From Gammaproteobacteria bacterium (GTDB lineage: Bacteria; Pseudomonadota; Gammaproteobacteria; Steroidobacterales; Woeseiaceae), in the NCBI GenBank assembly GCA_029862045.1, contig JAOTYE010000008.1, positions 62,001-126,000 on the forward strand: a stretch of 64,000 nucleotides of DNA, in the 5' to 3' direction. A program made the translations under genes and the position numbers. How positions within the stretch are numbered: position 1 is the first letter of the stretch; each line of letters opens with the position of its first letter. Below, piece after piece: positions 26,001 through 34,854 of the stretch. The notes below the pieces were generated by a model. It did no database searches. It was not told the DNA's origin and saw only the letters and a list, made by a program, of their open reading frames with translations.

Positions 26001-27484
26001 GGTGTGCCGTTGGCCAGCTCGAACCACTCGCCATTGTTGTCCGAGACAGCGGCGGGGTTTTGAATGATCTCGTTAATGACGATCGCCACCACGGGTGGTG
26101 GCGGGGGTGCAGCCCCCGGCGTGGCAGCCGCCAGCTGCCAGGTCACCGAGAGGTCCTCGGAGGTTTCGTCGCTGCCCGTGATGCCGTTACCGCCAACCTG
26201 CGTCTCGGCGCCTTCGGCAAAATCAATGCGCTGGAACGAATCACCGGAACTGTGCGAGCCGGGCGCAACAACGTCCTGGAGTCCGACTGCGGTGTCCGCT
26301 GCATAGAACGACATGGTTCCATCGGCGTCCGGGCCGTCGACGCCAACACCCGTCTTGTCGACAGCCTCCGCGGCATCACCCCAGAGCACATAGTCGATGT
26401 CCTGGACCAGGTCAGAAGCGCCATCCCAGGTGTAGAGGATGACAACCTCGCCGCCATTGGAGAGACCGCCCTGCCCGTTTATCGAACCGGGAAGCGCTTC
26501 GCGCATGTCACCGACCGAATCGGGACCAACACCATCCTCGAAAAGCTCGTAAGTCGGATCAACGCCGTATTCGGCGAAATAATCATCCGAACCCGGCAGC
26601 GACAGCGTCTGAAATTCGCCCGCTGCGATGCTCGCTCCGTCGGGGAAGCGCGCGTGGAAGTCTCCGAAACCGCCGCCACCGGCGTCAGCGCCTGTGACGA
26701 TGTTGTAATAGAAGGTGCCGCCGCCAGCAAAAGTGGCATCGGTCAGGTAGACGTCGGAGAGATCGATCGCGACGCCCGTAGGGTTATGGATCTCGACGAA
26801 CTCGCCCGCGGTCGGGGTGACGACCACCTCTGATAGCAGCAGGTCCGGTGCCGGAACACTCGGCGTGCAGCTCGAGTAAGCGCCAATCGGAAATGGCGTT
26901 ACCGCTGTGTCGTTCGTTGTCTCGCCATCAAGCGCGTTGGGCCCACTAAATGACCAATTGACGAGAACAAACGTGGTGCCGTCAGGACCGGTGCCGTCGC
27001 CCCGGTAGGCCCAACCGTCCAGGTATTCCCATGGCTCTCCGTTGCCATCGACGTTGATATCACCAAAAACGTCGACCACGCTGCCCGACATAAAGAGTTC
27101 TATTGCATCGTCGCCGTTGATCGCGGCGGCGGCGCTCGTGTATTGCGGCGCAAAACCGAAGAAATTGGAAAAGCCGGCCCCTTCAGATGCTACGTATAAA
27201 AACGTGCCGGCGCTGACCGGGCCGGCTGGAAAAGTGAACTCCTCGCCATCGCTCCCACCACCATTGTTGGCCGAACCGATTCCGTAGGCACTCAGATCGG
27301 CAACGTCATTCAAAACGCACAGCTCAATTGCCTTGGGCACGCCGCCTGACAGCGGGCCGTCGACCACCCCGGTGATTACCAGGTCCGACGCTGTAGCCGA
27401 AGGCGATGCCGCCATTAGCAGTAAAGCAAAGATTGGGAGAGTCGTAATTTTGTGTACGTGCGACGAGCGAAGGTGGCGTTTCAT
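23033..27484 (-). CDS. giant secreted nuclease: lamin-tail domains, OB fold, ExeM/NucH-type endonuclease
   Basis: A 1483-residue extracellular protein with a signal peptide (hydrophobic 13-32, ending S-A-T-A-S). At least four lamin-tail-like modules follow. Those at about 215, 470 and 630 are marked by starts such as L-L-L-S-E-V-V, I-V-I-N-E-I-I and L-V-I-N-E-V-D. An OB-fold region (about 850-960) precedes the endonuclease/exonuclease/phosphatase domain (about 1090-1400). That domain has S-F-N-L-F-R-L-F, I-Q-E-V-E-S, V-I-G-D-F-N-A-F-E-F and R-A-S-D-H-D-G-L, the Mg-dependent nuclease set. The C-terminus carries Ca-binding D-x-D-x-D-G motifs (D-E-D-K-D-G-V, D-T-D-G-D-G-V). It probably degrades extracellular DNA for nutrients or biofilm turnover. 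It is transcribed alone and ends near the shared terminator at 22966. Confidence 0.9.
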   Translation of the reverse strand: MKRHLRSSHVHKITTLPIFALLLMAASPSATASDLVITGVVDGPLSGGVPKAIELCVLNDVADLSAYGIGSANNGGGSDGEEFTFPAGPVSAGTFLYVASEGAGFSNFFGFAPQYTSAAAAINGDDAIELFMSGSVVDVFGDINVDGNGEPWEYLDGWAYRGDGTGPDGTTFVLVNWSFSGPNALDGETTNDTAVTPFPIGAYSSCTPSVPAPDLLLSEVVVTPTAGEFVEIHNPTGVAIDLSDVYLTDATFAGGGTFYYNIVTGADAGGGGFGDFHARFPDGASIAAGEFQTLSLPGSDDYFAEYGVDPTYELFEDGVGPDSVGDMREALPGSINGQGGLSNGGEVVILYTWDGASDLVQDIDYVLWGDAAEAVDKTGVGVDGPDADGTMSFYAADTAVGLQDVVAPGSHSSGDSFQRIDFAEGAETQVGGNGITGSDETSEDLSVTWQLAAATPGAAPPPPPVVAIVINEIIQNPAAVSDNNGEWFELANGTPDPVDIDGWTVKDNGSNLHVIANGGPLVIPAGGFLVLGRDANAAANGGVAIDYQYSNIFLGNGSDALILLDTALSEVDRVEWDNGATFPDPTGTSMALKDPALDNNVGANWCESQTPFGNGDLGTPGAPNDCLAGLVINEVDADQTSTDDAEFIEIYDGGDGLTDLSGLVVVLYNGSDDASYAPAIDLDGFTTNGDGFFVICGDAGNVPNCDLDVSPNSNLIQNGADAVALHVGDAADFPNDTPVTTAGLLDAVVYDTNDSDDAGLLVLLNAAQPQANEGGAGNKDLHSNQRCPNGFGGQRNTDAYLQDTPTAGALNKCPPLGIASIQGAGPASPFAGFIVGIEGGIVTALAPDGFFMQMPANLSDGDPDTSDGIFVFTGGAPAVSVGDVVDVTGTVTEFFGFTEISGSPMVAVTGQGTLPDPVVFDATVPSPDPSAPSCSIEYECYEGMLVEIPAGIVAASNQEFGSDPFAEVHVTTGPTRPFREPGIETPGLPAMPLIPVWDGNPEVFELDPDRLGLPNLNIPARSTFSAVGVLGFEFNHYEFWPTELTVNNAPLPVAVRAKESAEGTVGSFNLFRLFDDIDDPPDGPRDDAVLSSEDYSRRSAKIAAYIVDLLRSPDILAIQEVESLKVLQDLAATISLLDATVSYSAHLIEGNDIGTIDVGFLVRGNVQVNAVTQLGAAELLTFDGSLLHDRPPLLLEGMLNDTFPISVMVLHMRSLGGIETERTQQKRFEQAVSVAQKVQSIQTADPNVNLVVIGDFNAFEFTDGYVDLAGIVKGDFDPDQSLVCSFNSCVDVVTPDLTDEVLNIAPSERYSFIFRDTFNPDGSRGDAQILDHAMTSQGLGALITGFEFARGNADAAEELVEDDGTLDDLRLRASDHDGLVLYLFRDEDKDGVNDDLDVCPATVLPESVPTVRLGTNRFADTDGDGVFNTTPPNGKGPRRSFDIHDTAGCSCEQIIEAQGLGDGHTKFGCSIEAMENWISLVSP

Positions 27485-27725
27485 AATGGCGCCTCTCTTA
27501 TTTGTGTGGGTTTTTTTATTCGATATTTTAGAGAGAGTATAGCCAAATTCTCGATAACCTTAGCTAAGTCATGTTTCGCCGAATTATGTAAACTGCTCGG
27601 GAATTCGCAGCTCTATTTCCAGCGGGGACAACGAGAATAACGACATCGAACCGGTAAAAGCTGCCAGCCGCAGGGCCGCTTTTCGCGGCCCCGCGACGTC
27701 GATGCTTGCGAACTAGCGGCCTGTC
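27485..27725. other. intergenic region between nuclease and molybdenum hydroxylase genes
   Basis: There is no gene. An AT-rich stretch at 27500-27590 is the likely promoter region of the leftward nuclease gene. A small hairpin GGGCCGC-TTTTC-GCGGCCC (27673-27691) follows the stop of the molybdenum hydroxylase gene and may terminate it. Confidence 0.4.
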
Positions 27726-29990
27726 TTAGAGCCTTATGGGCAAATCCCGAACGCGAATTCCGCTCGCTGCGAAGACCGCGTTGCCTATCGCGGGTGCGAC
27801 CGGGATTAGCGGCGGCTCACCCAGGCCGGTCGGAAACTCTGTGCGGTCCATGAAGCGAATATCCAGCTCCGGTACATCGGCCATGCGCAACGGCGTATAC
27901 GTGTTCAGATTGTTGTCTTTGACTTGCCCTTGCTCGATCGTCGTCCCCTCGTGCAGCGCGAGGCTAACACCCCAAAGCGTCGCACCTTCGGCCTGGGCCA
28001 TCGCGCCGTCCGGGTGAACGGCCGTCCCGCAATCAATTGACTGCCAGATTTTTTTCACCGTGATCGCTTTTGATTGCGCATCGACTGCCACATGTGCGAT
28101 GCAAGCAACCCAGGTCGGCATGTTGCGCTCCTGCCCGTGAGCAACCGCGACGCCGTAACCCTCACCGTCGGGTAACGATCGTCCCCAGTCGGCTCGCTTG
28201 CGCACGTCTTCGAGTACGGCGGCCAGTCGCGACGCACCGCCAACAGAGTTTGGTTCGCTACCGGCATTCTTGCCTGCCGCATCGAGGCGCGCGAGTCGAA
28301 ACTCGATCGGGTCTTCGCCAGCCTGCGCCGCCACTTCGTCGATGAAACTTTCAACACCCCAGCCAATCCAGCCAGGACCTACTGAACGCAACCACCCGGG
28401 CAAGAAGGTTCGTTGGGCGAGATCGTTGTTAATTGCGCGGACACGATGATTCGGCAACGTGTACCAATGATCCGCGCCGCTGATCGAAAACGTATCGAAC
28501 TTGCCGTTACCATCGACACCGTCCGCGAGAAAACCCGGCGCCATCGATAGCGTTGGCCAACCCGCAGCCGCGGCGTGTTCGATGCCCGTCAGAGAGCCAT
28601 CTGCGTCGAAGGACGCATCAAACTTCGCAACCGACGGTGAACGCACGCAATCGAAGCGACTGTCCTCAGCGCGTTGGAATATGAGTTTGACGGGACGGCC
28701 CAATTCGCGTGCCGCCAGCGCCGCCGGAATCATTTGATCGCCAAACAGACGGCGGCCGAAGCCACCGCCGAGGTAGTACTGGTGAATGACAATGTCGGAC
28801 TCAGGAATCTCCAGAGCATTGGCGAGAAACGGCAATATCAAAGATTGCCACTGGTTGCCCGAATGTATGTGACACACACCATCAGCAAACTCGACCAACG
28901 CGTTCTGCGGCTCGAGCGTGAAATGCAACGCCGTACCGGTTCGATACGTCGCCGTATGCGTGCTCGCCGCGTTTGCCCTGGCGGCCGCGACGTCGCCATC
29001 ATCAACAACCAGGACACCGCTGGCCGAGTCAGCTGCCAGTCTTGCGCCTTCGGCAAAAATTTCGGCTTCACTGACGTCTGCCGTCGGCCCGGCCTCCCAG
29101 TCGACTTTGACCGCGGCGGCTGATTTCATGGCAGCCGGAAAACTCTCTGCAACGACCATCCCCCAGCCCTGAATCACGTTGCTTGGATCTTTGATCGTCA
29201 GCGTTTGCAGGTAACCTGGAATGTCTTTTGCGGCGCTATCGTCGATGGATCGTATCGTGCTGCCGTAGCGTGTCGGCGGAATCAACGGATGTGCATACAC
29301 CATGTCCGGCAACTCGGCGTCGAGACCATAGACGGCCTCGCCTTGTGATTTCTCCGGCACATCAAGCGCGGTAGTGTTCTTGCCTATCAGACGGCGTGCA
29401 GCCGCCGGTTTGATAGGCATCGCTGCCAGCTCTTCATCGCTGAACGATCGACTGATATCGCCCTTTGCAACGATGTCGGCAAAAGACACCGATTGGTCGC
29501 CGGCGACAACTTGCCCCGCTTCGGCGGTGCAATCGGATGCGTCAACGCCAAGCAGTTTCGCGCCGGCATCAAGCAGAACCGTGCGGCCGGCAGCACCGGC
29601 TCGCGACAACATGGCAAAACTCGTGAACACGGACCACGAGCCCCCGGTGACCATGTAGCCCCACTTCGGATCCGAATCGACGTGCTTGATTTTCACGCGG
29701 TCCCAATCGGCGCCGAGTTCATCAGCGACAATGCGTGCCAGCGCGGTACCAACATGTTGGCCCATTTCCGCCTTTGCAATATTGATCAGCACACTGCCGT
29801 TGCCATCGATCTCGAACCAGACGGCTGGCGAGAACACACGGCTCGCACCGCCGGCGGCGATGTCCGTTGCTGCCTGTTCGCGGCTGCACCCCGGCAGCAA
29901 CGTACCAAAACTCATTACAAGACCTGCCGTGACGCTGCTCGCGAGGAACGTGCGTCGGCTGACGGCGATATTTTTCTGCTGCATCCCCAT
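27726..29990 (-). CDS. xanthine dehydrogenase-family molybdopterin subunit (IorB-like)
   Basis: A 754-residue large subunit of a periplasmic molybdenum hydroxylase. The start at 29990 (M-G-M-Q-Q-K-N-I) has a strong AAGGAGG and lies two bases after the small-subunit stop. A Tat signal S-R-R-T-F-L-A-S leads a hydrophobic stretch ending L-L-P-G-C, so export in folded form, possibly as a lipoprotein, is likely. The body has the split aldehyde-oxidase/xanthine-dehydrogenase layout seen in isoquinoline 1-oxidoreductase beta subunits, including G-G-G-F-G-R-R and the C-terminal G-E-P-P-L-I-P-V-A-P-A-I. It hydroxylates N-heterocycles or oxidises aldehydes with water as oxygen donor. The actual substrate cannot be read from the sequence. 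Confidence 0.92.
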   Translation of the reverse strand: MGMQQKNIAVSRRTFLASSVTAGLVMSFGTLLPGCSREQAATDIAAGGASRVFSPAVWFEIDGNGSVLINIAKAEMGQHVGTALARIVADELGADWDRVKIKHVDSDPKWGYMVTGGSWSVFTSFAMLSRAGAAGRTVLLDAGAKLLGVDASDCTAEAGQVVAGDQSVSFADIVAKGDISRSFSDEELAAMPIKPAAARRLIGKNTTALDVPEKSQGEAVYGLDAELPDMVYAHPLIPPTRYGSTIRSIDDSAAKDIPGYLQTLTIKDPSNVIQGWGMVVAESFPAAMKSAAAVKVDWEAGPTADVSEAEIFAEGARLAADSASGVLVVDDGDVAAARANAASTHTATYRTGTALHFTLEPQNALVEFADGVCHIHSGNQWQSLILPFLANALEIPESDIVIHQYYLGGGFGRRLFGDQMIPAALAARELGRPVKLIFQRAEDSRFDCVRSPSVAKFDASFDADGSLTGIEHAAAAGWPTLSMAPGFLADGVDGNGKFDTFSISGADHWYTLPNHRVRAINNDLAQRTFLPGWLRSVGPGWIGWGVESFIDEVAAQAGEDPIEFRLARLDAAGKNAGSEPNSVGGASRLAAVLEDVRKRADWGRSLPDGEGYGVAVAHGQERNMPTWVACIAHVAVDAQSKAITVKKIWQSIDCGTAVHPDGAMAQAEGATLWGVSLALHEGTTIEQGQVKDNNLNTYTPLRMADVPELDIRFMDRTEFPTGLGEPPLIPVAPAIGNAVFAASGIRVRDLPIRL

Positions 29991-29992
29991 GG

Positions 29993-30451
29993 CTACACCT
30001 CCTTCGCGTTCGCGGCGGCCTTGATGGCCTTGCGAATGCGCGTGTACGCCATGCAACGGCAGACGTTGCCGTTCATCGCTTTGTCGATATCATCATCGCT
30101 TGGGTTCGCGTTCGCGGACAGCAGGTATGCGGCCTGCATAATCTGACCAGACTGACAGTAGCCGCACTGCGGTACCTGTTCGGCAACCCAGGCGTTCTGC
30201 AACGCTTGTCCGGCATCCGAATCGAGCCCTTCAATCGTCGTCACCGAGCGGCCTGCTGCAACGCTGACTGGCACAACGCACGAGCGCGTCGCTGTGCCAT
30301 CGAGGTGAACGGTGCAGGCGCCGCACATCGCGATGCCACAGCTGTACTTGGTTCCTTTCAGCTTCAGCTCATCACGAATGACCCACAACAGCGGGGTTTC
30401 CGGGTCACTGTCCGTGGTGACCGATTTACCGTTGATTTCGAACTCGATCAT
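29993..30451 (-). CDS. (2Fe-2S)-binding small subunit (IorA-like)
   Basis: A 152-residue electron-transfer subunit. The N-terminal plant-type ferredoxin motif [12 protein letters not shown] and the C-terminal four-helix motif C-G-Y-C-Q-S-G with C-R-C-M-A-Y identify the two 2Fe-2S clusters of the family. It has no signal peptide and would be co-exported with the Tat-tagged large subunit encoded immediately downstream. Length is normal for isoquinoline oxidoreductase alpha subunits. Confidence 0.95.
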   Translation of the reverse strand: MIEFEINGKSVTTDSDPETPLLWVIRDELKLKGTKYSCGIAMCGACTVHLDGTATRSCVVPVSVAAGRSVTTIEGLDSDAGQALQNAWVAEQVPQCGYCQSGQIMQAAYLLSANANPSDDDIDKAMNGNVCRCMAYTRIRKAIKAAANAKEV

Positions 30452-30612
30452 GGCTGTCTCCCGTTAGCTGGACGATTAACTTTACACTTTTTCATGTCGC
30501 AGCACCCGCGCCTGTTGTTATGCAAGGCACTCGTCTTGCCGATTACGACAGCGGTTTACGAACTCGGCTACGCCAGGTAAGTCTTTTAGACCGTGCGCAA
30601 GACCCGGAGCGT

Positions 30613-31614
30613 CTAACCAGGATCCGACTCTTTACCCGCCGAGCTCCTCAATAAGCCACGAAACGCTTTTTTCGCATCGCACTTACCATGAACAACGTCA
30701 TACACCTCGGCCGCAATCGGCATCTCCACTCTGTACTTATCTGCGAGCGCCATAACGGTCGGCGCGCTTTTGACCCCTTCGGCGACCATAAACATCCCGT
30801 CGATTATCTCTGTTATTGACTTGCCCCGGCCTAACTCGAAACCAACCGTGCGATTTCGGCTTTGCGCGCTGGTGCAGGTTGCAACCAGGTCGCCCATGCC
30901 TGCCAAGCCCGCGAATGTCTGCGGTTCTCCTCCCATCGCAACCCCCAGCCTGGTGATTTCCGCAAGCCCCCGCGTAATGACAGCCGAGCGTGTGTTCTCG
31001 CCAGCGCCCTGACCGTCCCCCATGCCGGCTGCAATCGCAATGATGTTCTTCAAGACGCCACCCAATTCGCAGCCAATAACGTCATGATTGGTATAGACGC
31101 GAAACAGCCCGCTATGGAATACCCTTTGTAGCTCTTTGACGATCGTCTCGTCCGCCATCGCAATCACGCTTGCTGCCGCGTAGCCGGCCATGATCTCCCG
31201 GGCCAGATTAGGCCCTGTCAGAACGCCGGCAGGATGTCCGGGTAGCACGTCCTCGATTATCTCGGTCATGCGCATTTGCGTGTCGAGTTCCAGCCCCTTG
31301 GAGAGGCTGACCACAGGAACCCAGGGGCGGATGCAGGCTTTGACTTGTTGCAACACATCGCGAAACGCCTGCGACGGAATGCCCATCACGATGACGTCGG
31401 CGCCGGTGACAGCCTGCTCGATGTCGGTTGTTGCAAACAGGCTTTCAGGTAACTTCGCGTCAGGCAGGTATTTGTTGTTCGTGTGCTGGCCGTTGATCTC
31501 CTCGACGGTCGCGGACTCACGCGCCCAAAGCGTAACGGTCGTATTTCGCGTCACCAGGGCACCGACAGTCGTCCCCCAGGAACCGCCTCCCAACAGCCCA
31601 ACCTTAAGATTCAC
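30613..31614 (-). CDS. gpsA: NAD(P)-dependent glycerol-3-phosphate dehydrogenase
   Basis: A 333-residue cytosolic enzyme reducing dihydroxyacetone phosphate to sn-glycerol-3-phosphate for phospholipid synthesis. The Rossmann motif G-L-L-G-G-G-S-W-G-T sits at the N-terminus. L-S-K-G-L-E, G-P-N-L-A-R-E and the catalytic-lysine region L-G-G-V-L-K-N-I-I-A-I-A-A-G are all present, as is G-E-N-T-R-S-A. Length is typical. It starts three bases after the META-domain gene, suggesting one transcript with that gene and perhaps the glutathione transferase further upstream. Confidence 0.97.
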   Translation of the reverse strand: MNLKVGLLGGGSWGTTVGALVTRNTTVTLWARESATVEEINGQHTNNKYLPDAKLPESLFATTDIEQAVTGADVIVMGIPSQAFRDVLQQVKACIRPWVPVVSLSKGLELDTQMRMTEIIEDVLPGHPAGVLTGPNLAREIMAGYAAASVIAMADETIVKELQRVFHSGLFRVYTNHDVIGCELGGVLKNIIAIAAGMGDGQGAGENTRSAVITRGLAEITRLGVAMGGEPQTFAGLAGMGDLVATCTSAQSRNRTVGFELGRGKSITEIIDGMFMVAEGVKSAPTVMALADKYRVEMPIAAEVYDVVHGKCDAKKAFRGLLRSSAGKESDPG

Positions 31615-31617
31615 TGA

Positions 31618-32064
31618 TCAGTCTCCCCTGGACACGAGTTCGGCGAGCAGCGTTTTCTCGTCGTCGAGTAGTTGCAGACGCTTCGCACCCGCCTCGAAAC
31701 TCCTGGTCTTCTGCAGAGCGTCCATAAATGCCGTTTCCCGACTCATGACCCGTTCCTCGCAGGACATCCGGGTCGCACCGAGTGGGCCTACGGCTATCCC
31801 GGAATCGGATTTTTCCAGGGAGCCGAAGAAACTGTTGCAGCCGCCGTGGCCTTTGATGCTGCCATCGACTTCGAACAGCACAAACATACCGCTATCCTCG
31901 GGCACCGGCTCTGCGCCAATGAACGCAGGCCGCCAGCTGATTGCGGTTATTCCGGCACCACCGCCGGCCATGTTCTGCTGCCCCAGCTGCCGCCCCTGCA
32001 ACATGACGAAAGCAAAGCCACCGAGAAACAAAAGAAAGAACCCGAATCCCAGCATCGCTTTCAT
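31618..32064 (-). CDS. META domain (HslJ-like) membrane-anchored protein
   Basis: A 148-residue protein with an N-terminal hydrophobic helix (3-22) and a META/HslJ domain. The signature W-R-P-A-F-I, G-H-G-G-C-N-S-F-F-G-S and G-P-L-G-A-T-R-M-S-C-E is clear. Related proteins are periplasmic or outer-membrane associated and linked to stress or antibiotic tolerance, without a defined activity. It lies just upstream of gpsA and 47 bases downstream of the glutathione transferase gene. Confidence 0.88.
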   Translation of the reverse strand: MKAMLGFGFFLLFLGGFAFVMLQGRQLGQQNMAGGGAGITAISWRPAFIGAEPVPEDSGMFVLFEVDGSIKGHGGCNSFFGSLEKSDSGIAVGPLGATRMSCEERVMSRETAFMDALQKTRSFEAGAKRLQLLDDEKTLLAELVSRGD

Positions 32065-32111
32065 ATGCTCGTACTCCGTGTGCGCCAGGGCAAATGCTGG
32101 CCGCCGGTATG

Positions 32112-32756
32112 CTACGCCGCAGCGTCCTCTTTCATAAACGCTTTGAGGTGCGGCTCGGCTTCGCTCATGACCCGTCGTATGGACGGGCGCGAGGCCAGGC
32201 GATCCCAGTAAGCGCTGATGTTTTCATAACTATTGAATGGCGCAGACCGCTGCGCATAAAACAGGGCGGGCGTCGCGGCGCAGTCGGACATGCTGAACTC
32301 CTCGCCATTCGAGAACGGCTGTTCGCCAAGTTCCTGTTCCATAAAACCGTACATGGTATCGATCCGGAATTTCGAGGTGTCGATACGTTCCTGGTCACGC
32401 TCAGACTCAGGTTTCATCGACTGGAACAGCAACGTGCTCACCGACTCATTCAGGTACAGATCGAACATGCGGTCCTTGAAGCGAATTTTCCGGCGCTGGT
32501 CGGCATCACCGAAGACCAGTTTCGGCTCCGCAATTCCGTCCAGATATTCGATGATGGTGCTCGACTCCGGAATCGGGTGATCATCATCGACGACCAGCAG
32601 CGGTACTTTGCCCATCGGATACAACTCGCGATACTGTGCCCGCGCCTCGGGATCCATGAGCGCGACGATGTGCGGCTCGAATTCGATGCCCTTCTCGTAC
32701 ATCGCGACCAGGACTTTCTGACAATAGCTGGATATTGGGTGGTAATAGAATTTCAT
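32112..32756 (-). CDS. glutathione S-transferase family protein
   Basis: A 214-residue protein; the start M-K-F-Y-Y-H-P is chosen because GGAGGAG precedes it. The thioredoxin-fold domain (1-80) has the catalytic-region S-S-Y-C-Q-K and the glutathione-binding P-E-S-S-T-I-I-E-Y. An all-helical C-terminal domain (about 90-205) contains F-S-M-S-D-C-A-A-T-P. The substrate is unknown; conjugation, isomerisation or peroxide reduction are all possible for the family. Confidence 0.92.
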   Translation of the reverse strand: MKFYYHPISSYCQKVLVAMYEKGIEFEPHIVALMDPEARAQYRELYPMGKVPLLVVDDDHPIPESSTIIEYLDGIAEPKLVFGDADQRRKIRFKDRMFDLYLNESVSTLLFQSMKPESERDQERIDTSKFRIDTMYGFMEQELGEQPFSNGEEFSMSDCAATPALFYAQRSAPFNSYENISAYWDRLASRPSIRRVMSEAEPHLKAFMKEDAAA

Positions 32757-32989
32757 CGTTGCTCTCCTCCGCGAAGGCTTTGCGGCCATAACACAACAAT
32801 AGAAGCAAAATCGCCGGGGTCAAGCGGAAAATACGAATCGGGAGGGCGGGGTCAGGCTGCCTTTAAAGCATCCTCGGCTATACTGACGCTGCGGATCTCG
32901 CGAGACTGAGTGAAACCCTTCGAGTCGCGATGCGCGACAACGGCTAGTCGCCGCTCGATGCAGTTGCTGTTTTTACGGGAGCCCCAGGG

Positions 32990-33781
32990 ATGACCAAATG
33001 CGATGACACCACCGTCGTCTTCGTGACCGGAGGCGCGTCCGGCGTCGGGCGCGCGATCGCCGAATCCTTTATCGCGAACGAGGCAGCCGTTCATGTTTGC
33101 GACGCTTCAGCCGAGCACATTGACGATTTTCTCCGCGACCACCCAAAAGCAAGCGCAACCGTATGCGATGTCGCTGACCCCGGCCAGGTTGAAGTAGCGT
33201 TTGCCGATCTGATGTCCACACACGGCAGGCTGCACGTGTTGATAAACAATGCTGGTATTTCCGGCCCGGCCGCGCCCGTTGAAGACATTTCGCTAGACAG
33301 CTGGAATCGGTGCGTCAAAGTCAACCTCGACGGCGCTTTCTATGTCACACGACAGGCCGTGCCGCTGCTCAAGCAACAGCAAGGCGGTGTAATAGTAAAC
33401 GTGGCCTCGAACGCGGGCCTTTTGGGCTGCCCGAATCGTTCACCCTATGTGGCCTCCAAGTGGGGGATGATCGGACTGACGAAGACGTGGGCGATGGAAC
33501 TCGGACCGTACAACATTCGCGTCAACGCGGTATGTCCCACGAGCGTCGAGGGCGCGCGGATTGAAGGAGTGATCAAGCAAGATGCCGCCAGGCGCGGCCG
33601 GACCGGCGACGAGATTCGTGAGGTCTATCAGCGGCAGAGTTCGATGCGCACTTTCGTTACGGCCGAAGATGTCGCAAACATGGTTACCTTTCTTGCCTCC
33701 GACCAAGCCGCACGAATATCCGGCCAGGCAATTGCGGTCGATGGGCATACCGAGACCTTATCCAACTGGTTGGATCACTAA
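32990..33781 (+). CDS. short-chain dehydrogenase/reductase
   Basis: A 263-residue classical SDR. The cofactor motif T-G-G-A-S-G-V-G is near residue 13, N-N-A-G at 86-89, catalytic S140, Y153 and K157 (Y-V-A-S-K). The family's P-T-S-V-E-G near 180 and a C-terminal substrate loop follow. D39 after the second strand favours NAD(H). The stop overlaps the ATG of the next gene (TAATG), so the two are co-translated. The pair may handle a ketone/alcohol or quinone substrate; nothing in the sequence fixes which. Confidence 0.94.
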   Translation: MTKCDDTTVVFVTGGASGVGRAIAESFIANEAAVHVCDASAEHIDDFLRDHPKASATVCDVADPGQVEVAFADLMSTHGRLHVLINNAGISGPAAPVEDISLDSWNRCVKVNLDGAFYVTRQAVPLLKQQQGGVIVNVASNAGLLGCPNRSPYVASKWGMIGLTKTWAMELGPYNIRVNAVCPTSVEGARIEGVIKQDAARRGRTGDEIREVYQRQSSMRTFVTAEDVANMVTFLASDQAARISGQAIAVDGHTETLSNWLDH

Positions 33782-34785
33782 TGGGCAAAGTCGAGAAAAT
33801 GCGTGCCGCCTGGTTTAACGAATTTGGTCCGGCAGGGAGCGTACTCGAGGTGGGCGAGTTCGACAAACCGTTACCCGGTCCAGGAGAAGTGCTGGTCCGT
33901 CTGCATACGAGCGGCGTCAATCCATCCGACGTCAAGAAACGCGCAGGGTCCTTCCCCGGCTTGCTAGACGAGGGACTCGTGATACCGAACAGTGACGGCG
34001 CAGGTGTTATCGAAGCCATTGGAGAGGGAGTGGCTGATAGAAAGGTGGGCGAGCGGGCATGGATCTACCAGGCCCAGTTTGCCCGGCGCTTTGGAACCGC
34101 CGCCGAATATGTTGCGATCGACAGTTCGAGGGCGCCACGATTATCCGACAACGCCAGTTTCGATGTCGGAGCGTGCCTCGGCATACCGGCCATGACTGCA
34201 CATCGCTGCGTTTTCGCCGACGGCGATGTCGATGGTCAGACAATACTCGTCACCGGCGGCGCGGGTCGTGTCGGGTACTATGCGATTCAATGGGCGAGCC
34301 ACGCAGGTGCGCAGGTCATTGCCACTGCCAGCAATGAGGTCGATGCCGAGTCTTGTACCAGCGCCGGCGCCTCTGCAGTCGTCAATCATCGCGACGAGCG
34401 GTGGTCACAGGCCGTCCTTGACGCTGCGGCCGGACAAGCCGTCGATCGCATTATTGATGTCGAGTTCGGCGTTAACCTGGCAACCAGCATTGAAGTACTA
34501 CGCGTCGGTGGAACAATCGCGACCTATTCGTCGACAGTCGTCCCGCAACCTGAGCTGCCTTTCTTCCAGATGATGTACAAGGATCTGACCGTTCGCTTCG
34601 TCATCGTTTACGCAATGCCGGAATCGGCCAAGCAGCTCGCGATTGCTGACATCGAAAAAGCGCTCGACAACGACCTGCTGCACCATCGAATCGCAGCAAA
34701 GCTCCCTTTGGAAAAGATCGCCGACAGCAATAAGCTCGTTGAGCAAGGCAAGATCAGAGGATCAGTCATTCTGCAGATTGACTGA
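33781..34785 (+). CDS. quinone oxidoreductase-like MDR family enzyme
   Basis: A 334-residue zinc-free medium-chain dehydrogenase. The N-terminal GroES-like domain has G-P-G-E-V-L-V-R and G-V-N-P-S-D-V-K. The nucleotide-binding motif is G-G-A-G-R-V-G-Y near residue 160. No structural or catalytic zinc cysteines are present, as in NADPH:quinone reductases (QorA type). It overlaps the SDR stop by one base; an internal M-R-A-A-W at residue 7 is an alternative start. A hairpin terminator follows. Confidence 0.92.
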   Translation: MGKVEKMRAAWFNEFGPAGSVLEVGEFDKPLPGPGEVLVRLHTSGVNPSDVKKRAGSFPGLLDEGLVIPNSDGAGVIEAIGEGVADRKVGERAWIYQAQFARRFGTAAEYVAIDSSRAPRLSDNASFDVGACLGIPAMTAHRCVFADGDVDGQTILVTGGAGRVGYYAIQWASHAGAQVIATASNEVDAESCTSAGASAVVNHRDERWSQAVLDAAAGQAVDRIIDVEFGVNLATSIEVLRVGGTIATYSSTVVPQPELPFFQMMYKDLTVRFVIVYAMPESAKQLAIADIEKALDNDLLHHRIAAKLPLEKIADSNKLVEQGKIRGSVILQID

Positions 34786-34798
34786 TCCGACAGAGAAT

Positions 34799-34827
34799 TT
34801 CGCCCCCGCAGTGCAGGCAGGGGCGAA
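34799..34827. terminator. hairpin between convergent quinone reductase and TonB receptor genes
   Basis: TTCGCCCC (34799-34806) pairs with GGGGCGAA (34820-34827) around a 13-base loop. It lies 14 bases after one stop and 28 from the other. No long T-run is present, so efficiency is uncertain. Confidence 0.5.
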
Positions 34828-34854
34828 CTTCACCTGAGTTAGCTCCGGCAAGCC

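Noticed and set aside
25946..26833. 295-codon plus-strand open frame inside the nuclease gene
   Set aside because: It lies antisense to a well-supported 1483-residue protein; composition follows from the opposite frame and no domain is recognisable.
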